Shown here in pieces: positions 29,702-36,963 of a DNA stretch of 43,405 nt. The stretch spans positions 1 through 43,405 of IMG/VR virus record IMGVR_UViG_3300033141_001123; one strand, written 5' to 3'. Below the pieces are notes generated by a model, which was not told the DNA's origin, made no database searches, and saw only the letters and a program-made list of their open reading frames with translations. Numbering within the stretch: the stretch's first letter is position 1; each line of letters begins with the position of its first letter. Origin of the DNA: a virus. The position numbers were made by a program, and so were the translations under genes.

Positions 29702-30547
29702 ATGAATTGTATCTACAACAAGTCCTGCGAATTTTTGGATGAGGTTCAAGAAGACAGTGTTGCTCTGACTGTGACTTCGCCTCCGTACTGGAATGCAATT
29801 GACTATAATATACATGCTCTTGGTGAGGACGCTTGGTATCGTGAAAGAAAACACGTCTTCAATTACGTTGAATACCTGGAATGGCTTGGTTTGTTTTTTG
29901 GATACGAAGTCCACCGTGTGACAAAGCCTGGTGGATTCTGTGCAGTTGTAGTGGGAACCATACTACTAGATGGTAAGATGTATCCGATGCCATTTGATTT
30001 CACCGCTCAAATGTGTGCAGGTGACTGGATTCTGCATCAGGACATCGTGTGGCACAAATGTACTGCGGGGGTAAAACGAGCGGGCGTTTTCATTCAACAT
30101 CCTTACCCTGGATACTTTTATCCCAACATAATGTGTGAGTATATTTTGATCTTCCGAAAGGAAGGCCCCAAAATTTACGAGAAGCGAACCCATCAAGAGA
30201 AGGAAGCAGACAAATCTCCCATAGATAGTCTGTTCAAGATGGATATTGCCAACAACATTTGGCACATCGCGCCTGTTCCACCTAAAACCATTGCCCACCC
30301 TTGTCCCTTTCCAGAGGAGATTCCGCATAGACTGATTAGTCTGTACTCCTATAAGAACGATTTGATTCTCGATCCATTTGTCGGTTCTGGACAGACCACA
30401 AAAGTTGCCAAGCTCTTGGGGCGTAGGTTTGTGGGCTACGACATCGTTAGCGAGTACGTTGATCTGGCAACTAAAAGACTTGACGAACCATCAGCCTTAC
30501 GAGATAAACAGCTGGTCGTGCGATTTGACAAAGTGAGTCTAGTTTAG
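29702..30547 (+). CDS. Beta-class DNA methyltransferase (N4-cytosine or N6-adenine)
   Basis: This 281-residue enzyme has the catalytic motif TSPPYW at residues 25-30 and the SAM-binding motif LILDPFVGSGQTT at 221-233, in the order of beta-class enzymes. HPCPFPEEIPHRLISLYS just before it is also typical. It methylates exocyclic amino groups in specific DNA sites. SPPY favours N4-cytosine but N6-adenine cannot be excluded. I chose ATG at 29702 with GGAGAG upstream. No restriction enzyme lies nearby, suggesting protection of the phage genome rather than a restriction system. Confidence 0.85.
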   Translation: MNCIYNKSCEFLDEVQEDSVALTVTSPPYWNAIDYNIHALGEDAWYRERKHVFNYVEYLEWLGLFFGYEVHRVTKPGGFCAVVVGTILLDGKMYPMPFDFTAQMCAGDWILHQDIVWHKCTAGVKRAGVFIQHPYPGYFYPNIMCEYILIFRKEGPKIYEKRTHQEKEADKSPIDSLFKMDIANNIWHIAPVPPKTIAHPCPFPEEIPHRLISLYSYKNDLILDPFVGSGQTTKVAKLLGRRFVGYDIVSEYVDLATKRLDEPSALRDKQLVVRFDKVSLV

Positions 30548-30973
30548 ATGTCCATTACATCATGGCTCATGTCACTCTTTTTGGGTATCACACCATTGAG
30601 TAACAACGGTATTGCCACATGGTATGGCAACGAGTTTATTGGCAAGCATCACGCCGCCCATTGGCACAATGAAACGCCAATTGGTGCTCCAGAAGTTGTC
30701 ACTGATAGTTACTTGGGTGTTGCCGCACCATCAAACATTCCCTTTGGAACAAAACTGCTTATCATACGCAAGTCAACCTGCATGGGACACGAATCCCCTT
30801 ATGACGGAGCATTTGTGATTGCGACTGTTATTGATAGAAAAAAGAATCATACGATTCCACATTACTACGATTTATGGCCTATGACTGCTAAAATGTTGGG
30901 ATTTGGCCCTTTATCTGCCACCGCCGATGATGGTTGTGTGAAAGTTAAAGTGTACATTCTAAAAGGAGATTGA
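30548..30973 (+). CDS. RlpA-like double-psi beta-barrel protein
   Basis: This 141-residue protein starts with a hydrophobic stretch (ITSWLMSLFLGITPL) that could be a signal or anchor. It continues with ATWYGNEFIGKHHAAHW, AAPSNIPFGTKLLII, FVIATVIDRK and YYDLWPMTAKMLGF. The motif order (A-x-WYG, P-x-GT, V-x-DR, D-L) matches RlpA/barwin-like domains, which bind or cleave peptidoglycan. It precedes the endolysin region, so a role in cell-wall access is likely. It starts directly after the methyltransferase stop. Confidence 0.7.
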   Translation: MSITSWLMSLFLGITPLSNNGIATWYGNEFIGKHHAAHWHNETPIGAPEVVTDSYLGVAAPSNIPFGTKLLIIRKSTCMGHESPYDGAFVIATVIDRKKNHTIPHYYDLWPMTAKMLGFGPLSATADDGCVKVKVYILKGD

Positions 30974-30974
30974 G

Positions 30975-31070
30975 GTGAAGAAGTTACTGGTTCTACTGTC
31001 TTTGCTTTCAGTCATAGGGTGCATCACTTCAGGAAGAATACAGAGGAAAACATGCGCAATCAAAAGTTGA
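30975..31070 (+). CDS. 31-residue lipoprotein-like peptide
   Basis: GTG-started frame encoding (M)KKLLVLLSLLSVIGC then ITSGRIQRKTCAIKS. A positively charged N-terminus, hydrophobic core and VIGC lipobox predict signal peptidase II processing into a short lipid-anchored peptide. GGAG lies eight bases upstream. It may act in lysis (spanin-like) or in superinfection exclusion; both are inferences. Confidence 0.55.
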   Translation: MKKLLVLLSLLSVIGCITSGRIQRKTCAIKS

Positions 31071-31123
31071 GTGAGCGAATAGTCGGGATACCACGTAATC
31101 CAGTAAAGGAGAAGAGTACCACA

Positions 31124-31312
31124 ATGAACAACAAAGAGATTCAAAAGGTTCTCGTGTTGAACGCAACTCAGAAGGTCAAAGTAGATAATGGCTTCAACCT
31201 CGGCTTCTCTATATTCTGGGGATTCGTAGTTGGAGCACTTAGCTTGGTTGCAGTTGGTGTAGGCATCTTGCTGGGCATTTTTATGCTGATTTTGTTATTC
31301 GCAGCATTATGA
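31124..31312 (+). CDS. Small membrane protein
   Basis: This 62-residue protein has a polar N-terminus (MNNKEIQKVLVLNATQKVK) and a long hydrophobic C-terminus (FSIFWGFVVGALSLVAVGVGILLGIFMLILLFAAL) able to cross the membrane once or twice. AAAGGAG lies about twelve bases before this ATG. An in-frame ATG at 31052, with AGAGGA close by, would add 24 residues and overlap the lipoprotein frame; the start is ambiguous. It sits in the lysis region. Confidence 0.5.
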   Translation: MNNKEIQKVLVLNATQKVKVDNGFNLGFSIFWGFVVGALSLVAVGVGILLGIFMLILLFAAL

Positions 31313-31336
31313 CACTCGCAAGGTCGAGATGGCTGC

Positions 31337-31561
31337 ATGTATAACATGACTGACAAAATGTGCATAACACGAACATGGCATCCCTTCAAAAATCATGTAC
31401 GCATCAAGCTCTCATGGCGCTCTAGCAAATGTCTATGGGGACGTTTCGGTGGTGGTTGGCAATGGAGCCTCGGATTCCAGGCTGGTGGTAGCACCATCAT
31501 TTTCAATCTATTGTTCTGTAGCTTAAGATTATCGTGGTACAAAGATGAGGAGACAAAATGA
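31337..31561 (+). CDS. Hypothetical protein
   Basis: This 74-residue basic protein starts MYNMTDKMCITRTWHPFK. WGRFGGGWQWSLGFQAGGSTIIFNLLF suggests a compact beta sheet. It overlaps the start of the endolysin gene (ATGA). Function unknown. Confidence 0.5.
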   Translation: MYNMTDKMCITRTWHPFKNHVRIKLSWRSSKCLWGRFGGGWQWSLGFQAGGSTIIFNLLFCSLRLSWYKDEETK

Positions 31562-33300
31562 GCACAGCACCAGTAATAGCTGGCTGGCACGCATGTAACA
31601 ATAATGCACTGACTGGAAAAGATCGTGACATTATTCGCATGACAGAAGCGGGTGCTATCACGTTTCTAACTGGCATGGGACAGAACTTCTCTGTGGATGA
31701 CGTAAAGTGGTGTTTATCCATCAACCCGAACTGTCATTTTTTCCTTCGGGAATACCTAGACCCGCGTAGAATTGGTGACAAGAGTCGCCGTTCAACCTGG
31801 GACTACAGCGTTCTCAATCAATACTTTGATGAATGCAAACGTACCATCGAAAAGTACAGACCAATTATTCCGATGGGGCAAATGCACTTCCAGATTTTCA
31901 ATGAGCCAAACATGCCCACTTGGGCACAATGGGAAGGTTTTGGTGACACCACTGATGACATGAAACGTTTCAATGAGTGGTTCGTGAAGGGTATTCATAC
32001 TCTCAGGCCATTCGCTCCTACTGTTAAATTTGGCCTAACTCCCTTGACACCAGGAAACAGGGATGTTTGGTTTTCTAGTAACGTGTCGCATGTTCACTAT
32101 TATTTGCACGGCCCAGAGGGAGCACAGTATCGTCCCCTTACAAAAGTTTCGGCGAAAAGTTGTCTTTGTCGAGAGGCTATAGACATATCGGACGAATATT
32201 ATTTCCATGTTTACATACACGAAGATTCCTACAAAATAGACAACCTTGCTTATGGTCTTCGTTATATGACATACTTGCAATTCCTTCCACAAAAACCTTT
32301 TTGGCTCCTTGAGTGCGGTTATCCTAATGCTACTATGTGGAAAGGTGACGAACGTTTACTTAGCTGGTTCAAGCTCCTTGATCTACAAGGCGCTGAATAC
32401 CGTCCCAACGGAGTTACCTTCTGGATTCTTGGTGCGAAAAAAGATTGGGGCAACATGTTCGCTCCTGATGGTCACATACGCCCGTTTGTTTATGACCTGA
32501 AAAAGTATTTAAATGAACGAGAAGATGTCATATCGACACCTCAGCCCGCTCCCACACCGCCTATCTCTACCCCTGAGATTACAATATGCGTGCAAGACCG
32601 TGGCTACACTGCTGAAGAGTTTAGATTTTATCTATCAGAACTCAGATTTTCTCCACCAGAAAGTGAATCAATCACGGACATTGAAAAGATATTTATTCAT
32701 CACACTGTCAATCCTACACCCGAAACTTGGCGTGGTAGGGACTCCATACTTGCTATGAAACGTGTGTACGAACAAAAAGGTTGGACAGCAGGCCCACACA
32801 TCTTTGTAGCCCCCGATGGTATATGGATTTTCACCCCTGTGAATAAGCAGGGCATTGGCGTGAAGGGACACAACGAACACGCTATACATATAGAGATAGT
32901 CGGCAACTATGAGGAAAACAAACTCGAAGGCATTATGTTTAGGAATGCCATTGACACTTTCACCACAATATGCGAATGGTTTCAATATGATCCACTGGAT
33001 TTATGCTTCCACAGAGATTACAACAACACGAAATGTCCTGGAAAGCACATAGGTAACGAGTTCAGGTATGATGTGCTACACAACATGATATTACACGAAA
33101 CAGCCAAACGTATCGGAACAGAGCCAATAAGGATTAATAAAAGCGCGGCGCTATATAAAGAGGCCCACATGGAATACTGTGGAGCACCGTTAACCAACGA
33201 GTTTGAGCTCTTCAATCGCTATGTGATTCAAGGCTTCGCTGAAGGTATTTTATCATGTCTCAAGGGCGATTGGAAATATATAATGTTCACATCGTGGTAG
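31558..33300 (+). CDS. Endolysin: glycosidase-like domain plus N-acetylmuramoyl-L-alanine amidase
   Basis: This 580-residue protein has two lytic domains. Residues 1-315 look like a clan GH-A (beta/alpha)8 glycosidase: QIFNEPN carries the acid/base Glu116 and FWLLECGYPN the nucleophile Glu252. A Pro-rich linker (328-339) follows. Residues about 375-500 form an Amidase_2 domain with IFIHHT (His381/382), CFHRDYN (His485) and KCPG (Cys493) as zinc ligands. The last 75 residues may be a wall-binding or dimer region. It would cut both glycan and peptide-glycan bonds. The bond cut by the first domain is not defined by sequence. Confidence 0.8.
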   Translation: MSTAPVIAGWHACNNNALTGKDRDIIRMTEAGAITFLTGMGQNFSVDDVKWCLSINPNCHFFLREYLDPRRIGDKSRRSTWDYSVLNQYFDECKRTIEKYRPIIPMGQMHFQIFNEPNMPTWAQWEGFGDTTDDMKRFNEWFVKGIHTLRPFAPTVKFGLTPLTPGNRDVWFSSNVSHVHYYLHGPEGAQYRPLTKVSAKSCLCREAIDISDEYYFHVYIHEDSYKIDNLAYGLRYMTYLQFLPQKPFWLLECGYPNATMWKGDERLLSWFKLLDLQGAEYRPNGVTFWILGAKKDWGNMFAPDGHIRPFVYDLKKYLNEREDVISTPQPAPTPPISTPEITICVQDRGYTAEEFRFYLSELRFSPPESESITDIEKIFIHHTVNPTPETWRGRDSILAMKRVYEQKGWTAGPHIFVAPDGIWIFTPVNKQGIGVKGHNEHAIHIEIVGNYEENKLEGIMFRNAIDTFTTICEWFQYDPLDLCFHRDYNNTKCPGKHIGNEFRYDVLHNMILHETAKRIGTEPIRINKSAALYKEAHMEYCGAPLTNEFELFNRYVIQGFAEGILSCLKGDWKYIMFTSW

Positions 33301-33326
33301 ATTCTTAAACATGGAGGGAAAAACAC

Positions 33327-33539
33327 GTGGCGCAAGAATTAGAGTTCCCCATTGACAAGATTGGTTTCGTTGAGTGGAGAGATAAAAGCTCAATCTGGGT
33401 TGTAGAACTAGAGGATGAAGATGTTTTCATGGAATGCACGCTATTCGCCGCTAACACAGAGAAATGCTTCGTTTGCTGCGAAAACATTTTCGGTGTGTTG
33501 CCAAACTATGTTGTGCCAATGAAACCGAAAAATGAATAG
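33327..33539 (+). CDS. Small hypothetical protein
   Basis: This 70-residue acidic protein starts with GTG (AQELEFPIDKIGFVEW). CFVCCEN holds several cysteines. GGAGGG lies nine bases upstream. It overlaps the following membrane protein gene by eight bases. No family recognised; it may be a partner of the putative holin. Confidence 0.5.
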   Translation: MAQELEFPIDKIGFVEWRDKSSIWVVELEDEDVFMECTLFAANTEKCFVCCENIFGVLPNYVVPMKPKNE

Positions 33540-33777
33540 ACTTATACTATACGCATACCCGCCACTTGCAATGTTGGCTTGCATATTCACTGTGCTAAGT
33601 GGAAAAGATACTGCATTATGCTCCGGTGGTATACTTGCATTGATTTTTCTACTATTACCACTTTGGCTTCTTGCTGTAGCCACCTATGTCAATGAATCCG
33701 CTGCCGATGATGACTTGTATGATAACTACTCGATAGAGATTTCATATCGAGGAAGGAAAAGAGATGGCGATCATTAG
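33532..33777 (+). CDS. Putative holin
   Basis: This 81-residue protein has two hydrophobic segments, ILYAYPPLAMLACIFTVL (5-22) and ILALIFLLLPLWLLAVATYV (34-53), then a charged C-terminus (RGRKRDGDH). Size, topology and position two genes after the endolysin fit a class II holin that permeabilises the membrane. Holins have no conserved motif, so the call is contextual. Another membrane protein at 31124 is an alternative. Confidence 0.5.
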   Translation: MNRLILYAYPPLAMLACIFTVLSGKDTALCSGGILALIFLLLPLWLLAVATYVNESAADDDLYDNYSIEISYRGRKRDGDH

Positions 33778-34357
33778 TTTCGACTTGAAAAACTTGCCAC
33801 GAGAAAGTCTTAGCAATGACTGCAAGGTGCTAAATGCTCTAACAGCTAATGATGGAGTAGTTAGTGTAATTGCAAAATCCACTAGGCTATTTGATGTATG
33901 CAACGCATTTGTAGATGCACTGCACAATACTAATGCAGCAAACACAAGCGCAATAGACATGGCCATTCTAAATCTCATCAGTCAAGGTGGTATACCACGC
34001 ATTCCAGAGCTAGCAGAAGGTGAGATACTTGAGTTCATCCAGAAAATTGCCTTTGCTTACAGCAGCACGGCCAGATTGACAATACTGAGTACGATACACA
34101 GAGTTAATCCGATAACTGTGTCGAGACTAGAAATGTACACGGGAATTGCTAATCAAACTCTCCGCCGTCATCTTAAAACACTGGTTGCATGTCGCCTTAT
34201 CAGTAGAACGCGCGTCGGCCAAACGTTTCTTTATGACAAGATGTCGCATAGACTATCAACGATGATTTACCTATACAACGCGCTTTTTTATCCGAACTCT
34301 ACGAAACACGATGAAATGTCAGACGAGGATTTGTACGATTTTGGTTCCTTGCTCTGA
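33764..34357 (+). CDS. Winged-helix transcription regulator
   Basis: This 197-residue protein has an ArsR/MarR-type winged helix at about residues 100-160: LTILSTIHRVNPITVSRLEMYTGIANQTLRRHLKTLVACRLISRTRVGQTFLY, with recognition helix QTLRRHLKTL and wing RVGQTFLY. The N-terminal half is helical and could dimerise or bind a ligand. The C-terminus is acidic. It probably controls the replication module behind it. GGAAGG lies before the ATG. Confidence 0.65.
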   Translation: MAIISFDLKNLPRESLSNDCKVLNALTANDGVVSVIAKSTRLFDVCNAFVDALHNTNAANTSAIDMAILNLISQGGIPRIPELAEGEILEFIQKIAFAYSSTARLTILSTIHRVNPITVSRLEMYTGIANQTLRRHLKTLVACRLISRTRVGQTFLYDKMSHRLSTMIYLYNALFYPNSTKHDEMSDEDLYDFGSLL

Positions 34358-34378
34358 TGAATTGCATGAGGACAGATA

Positions 34379-35518
34379 ATGCCCAGAATACGCTCGATTC
34401 ACGTGTCTGACATTCGTGAGTATAAGAACTGCCGCCTAAAGTGGTACTATAGCTCACCATTGCGATTGAATCTTACGTCTAAACATGTGCCAGTAGCTTT
34501 ATATGGAGGAAGCCTTGCTCATGTTGGACTGGAGGCTTTGTACGATTCTAACCCTATATCGCTTGAACGCTGTCTCTCTGCATACGATCAATGGGTAGAG
34601 AGTAAAAGCGACGAATTAAATCGCGTAAGTAACTCACAGAAGCTTTTCGATATTGTAGAGCTAATGCGCGGCATTCTTACGCACTACCATAGCTGGGCAC
34701 TAAAACATGATGACTTTCATGTGCTTGCAAGCGAGATACCTTTCAAGTTTCCACTCCCACATATAGGCCACAATGTGTATTTCGAGGGAACAGCAGACGG
34801 CTTCGTGCAACGTAAAGACAAAAAGTTCTGGTTTTTAGAGCACAAAACAACGAGTAGGTTTCCTGATCCAAAAGTTCTTTTCCTAGACGATCAGTGCCGA
34901 GGCTATCCCTGGGCAGCCAGAGTGAGTGGACGTTTCGTAAAGCGCGAACCAATTGGGATGATATACACGTTCCTATTCAAGGCATTACCAGAACGTCCAC
35001 GCTTGTTAAAGAAAGGCAATCGTTTGTCAAAAGACAGGCGCATAAAGACAACTGCTGAAATCTATGAGCAAGAAATCGAACGACAAGGCTTAGAGATCAC
35101 AGAATATCGTGATTTCCTTGCGTATCTAAGATCACAGCCTCATCGCTTTTTTAGACGCCACTACATCGAGATAGCAGAACGTTCATTGCAGGCGTTTGGT
35201 CAAGAGCTTATGAATGTGGGCGAGGAGATGATTAATCCTACTACGCCTATTTATCCCAACAGAAACTGGCAGACATGCAATTACTGTCAGTTTGAGATTC
35301 CTTGCAATATGCGAAGCGCAGGCTTTGACGACACACCTATTCTCAAGGCACTCTATAAGAAGCGCGAGCGTTATCGCAAATTGAAGAGCAAGCGTTGTAC
35401 AAAGTGCAAGCAATGGAAACCAATTTCAGAGTTCAACAAGCGAGGAACATCAAAGGATGGACTGCAAAGCTGGTGTAGAGAATGTCAACGCGCCTACAGG
35501 AAAAGGAGAAAAGCATAG
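34379..35518 (+). CDS. PD-(D/E)XK nuclease (Cas4/RecB-like) with C-terminal zinc finger
   Basis: This 379-residue protein has VSDIREYKNCRLKWYY (Cys18), the nuclease core YFEGTADGF (Asp140) and FLEHKTT (Glu154-x-Lys156). A C-terminal cluster CNYCQFEIPC (Cys300, Cys303, Cys309) would pair with Cys18 as in the 4Fe-4S nucleases AddB and Cas4. It then carries an extra zinc finger, CTKCKQWKPISEF...WCRECQ (340-370), typical of HNH-associated phage zinc ribbons. It should process DNA ends for recombination. It lies next to a Sak4-like ATPase. Confidence 0.8.
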   Translation: MPRIRSIHVSDIREYKNCRLKWYYSSPLRLNLTSKHVPVALYGGSLAHVGLEALYDSNPISLERCLSAYDQWVESKSDELNRVSNSQKLFDIVELMRGILTHYHSWALKHDDFHVLASEIPFKFPLPHIGHNVYFEGTADGFVQRKDKKFWFLEHKTTSRFPDPKVLFLDDQCRGYPWAARVSGRFVKREPIGMIYTFLFKALPERPRLLKKGNRLSKDRRIKTTAEIYEQEIERQGLEITEYRDFLAYLRSQPHRFFRRHYIEIAERSLQAFGQELMNVGEEMINPTTPIYPNRNWQTCNYCQFEIPCNMRSAGFDDTPILKALYKKRERYRKLKSKRCTKCKQWKPISEFNKRGTSKDGLQSWCRECQRAYRKRRKA

Positions 35519-36403
35519 ATGGTTGTTAAACTAGGGACAAAGCCTTCTCCATTGAGAATTGTAAAGCCTAACTACAATCTTGGTCACATGCGTATGTTGA
35601 TTCATGGTGAATCAGGAGTTGGCAAGACGTATCTGGTGATACAAGCCCTTAACATCCCAGAAATGTGTCCCGTTCTCTTCTGCGACTGTGATAAAGGCAC
35701 GATGACATTTGCCAGCAAAGACATTGACGTTGAACCAATCGGAGACCGAGAGCCGAAAGATAGAATGAATGCTTTATTGAACGTGGCAAACTATGTACGT
35801 CACTATCCAGATGCGTATAAGACTGTAATCGTAGATTGTCTAACATCAGTTTATCTGGACATCATCCAGACACGTGTCGAAACTGGAATCGGACGTGGTG
35901 CGAAAGCTCCAGACTATGCCCCAACGCAAGGCGATTGGATGCACGCTACATTTCGTATGCGTGTAGTAATAGCCAAGTTTAAGGCAGCACCCATCAACTT
36001 TATAGCTACAGCCATAAGTGATGATTTCACGAGTGAGGAAACTGGCCTTCGTAAGACACGTCCAAGTTTATCAAAAAAAATATCAGAGGAAATACCAAAG
36101 GACTTCGACATTGTTGGGTATCTTTTTGCCAAAATTAGAAGGGGCACAGTTACGCGGTATTTACAGGTTGAACCTTTTGGCGGAGTAGTTGCAAAAAACA
36201 GAGCTGAGTACAAGCTCCCAAGTACCTTCGAGATATTCTCAGATGACGCGACTATGTTGCGAAGGATTTATGAGCGTATAATCGAGGGTAAGTCGTTAGA
36301 GGAGGTTGGAATTGTAGGCGCAAAGACGAAAGGAGTCGTGCATTTGAGCAAATCCACACAGGCGTCCAAGAGTAAGAAAGGAGGTGATGTCAATTCAACC
36401 TAG
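35519..36403 (+). CDS. Sak4-like RecA-family ATPase
   Basis: This 294-residue ATPase has Walker A GESGVGKT at residues 30-37, LFCDCDKGT, and Walker B TVIVDCLTSV. These with the total length match the phage AAA_24/Sak4 group of single-strand annealing or RecA-like proteins. It starts one base after the nuclease gene and is followed by a putative ssDNA-binding protein, forming a recombination set. The C-terminus is basic (SKSKKGG). Confidence 0.75.
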   Translation: MVVKLGTKPSPLRIVKPNYNLGHMRMLIHGESGVGKTYLVIQALNIPEMCPVLFCDCDKGTMTFASKDIDVEPIGDREPKDRMNALLNVANYVRHYPDAYKTVIVDCLTSVYLDIIQTRVETGIGRGAKAPDYAPTQGDWMHATFRMRVVIAKFKAAPINFIATAISDDFTSEETGLRKTRPSLSKKISEEIPKDFDIVGYLFAKIRRGTVTRYLQVEPFGGVVAKNRAEYKLPSTFEIFSDDATMLRRIYERIIEGKSLEEVGIVGAKTKGVVHLSKSTQASKSKKGGDVNST

Positions 36404-36459
36404 CGCGTCTCGTATTAGCGTTTCATTCATATCTCATTCCCAGAAGGGGGAAAAACAAA

Positions 36460-36855
36460 ATGACCATCAGCGTTAACTTGACTGGAGTAAAAACCACCTT
36501 TGATCCGCTACCACAGGGGTATTACCAAGCAATGGTGGCAGGCTGTGAGCAAGTGTTGTCAAGAGAGACAAAGAAGCCGATGATTAAGTGGACATTCCAT
36601 ATCACGGAACCAGAAGAGTTTCTTGGTCGAAAGGTATGGCATAACACCATGCTTGTCGGTGATGGAAGATTTGCCACAAAGCTTGTTCTTATGGCACTTG
36701 GTATGGGAACAGAGGAATCCCTTACAGGTGATATTGACTTCGAGGAAGAGGACATGCTTGGTGAACCTTGCACACTTGTCATAGTTCCCGAAGAGTACGA
36801 GGGCAAAACACAGTCTAGGGTCAAGGCAGTTCTTGAAGCTGGCATAGAGGAATAG
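36460..36855 (+). CDS. DUF669-like single-stranded DNA-binding protein
   Basis: This 131-residue protein has PLPQGYYQAMVAGCEQVLSRETKKPMIKWTFHITEPEEFLGRKVWHNTML, an OB-like pattern used by DUF669 proteins that bind ssDNA next to Sak-type ATPases. The acidic C-terminus (EAGIEE) could contact partners. AGGGGGA lies before the ATG. Co-occurrence with the Sak4-like gene supports the call. Confidence 0.65.
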   Translation: MTISVNLTGVKTTFDPLPQGYYQAMVAGCEQVLSRETKKPMIKWTFHITEPEEFLGRKVWHNTMLVGDGRFATKLVLMALGMGTEESLTGDIDFEEEDMLGEPCTLVIVPEEYEGKTQSRVKAVLEAGIEE

Positions 36856-36867
36856 ACTAACCGCTCA

Positions 36868-36903
36868 GGGTAGTATAGAACAGCACCATGTTCTATACTA
36901 CCC
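36868..36903. terminator. Perfect 15-base hairpin
   Basis: GGGTAGTATAGAACA (36868-36882) and TGTTCTATACTACCC (36889-36903) form a perfect stem with loop GCACCA, 12 bases after a stop. There is no T-run (CATCTTG follows), so it may end or stabilise the transcript, or bind a regulator. It separates the recombination set from the helicase gene. Confidence 0.5.
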
Positions 36904-36963
36904 ATCTTGTCCCAGTAGCGTTGTAGATGGGACACTCTCACACCATCAACGGAAAGGCCATTA

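Noticed and set aside
36387-36476. 29-codon frame starting in the end of the Sak4-like gene
   Set aside because: The ribosome site is only two bases from the ATG, and the frame overlaps the next gene in a different frame.
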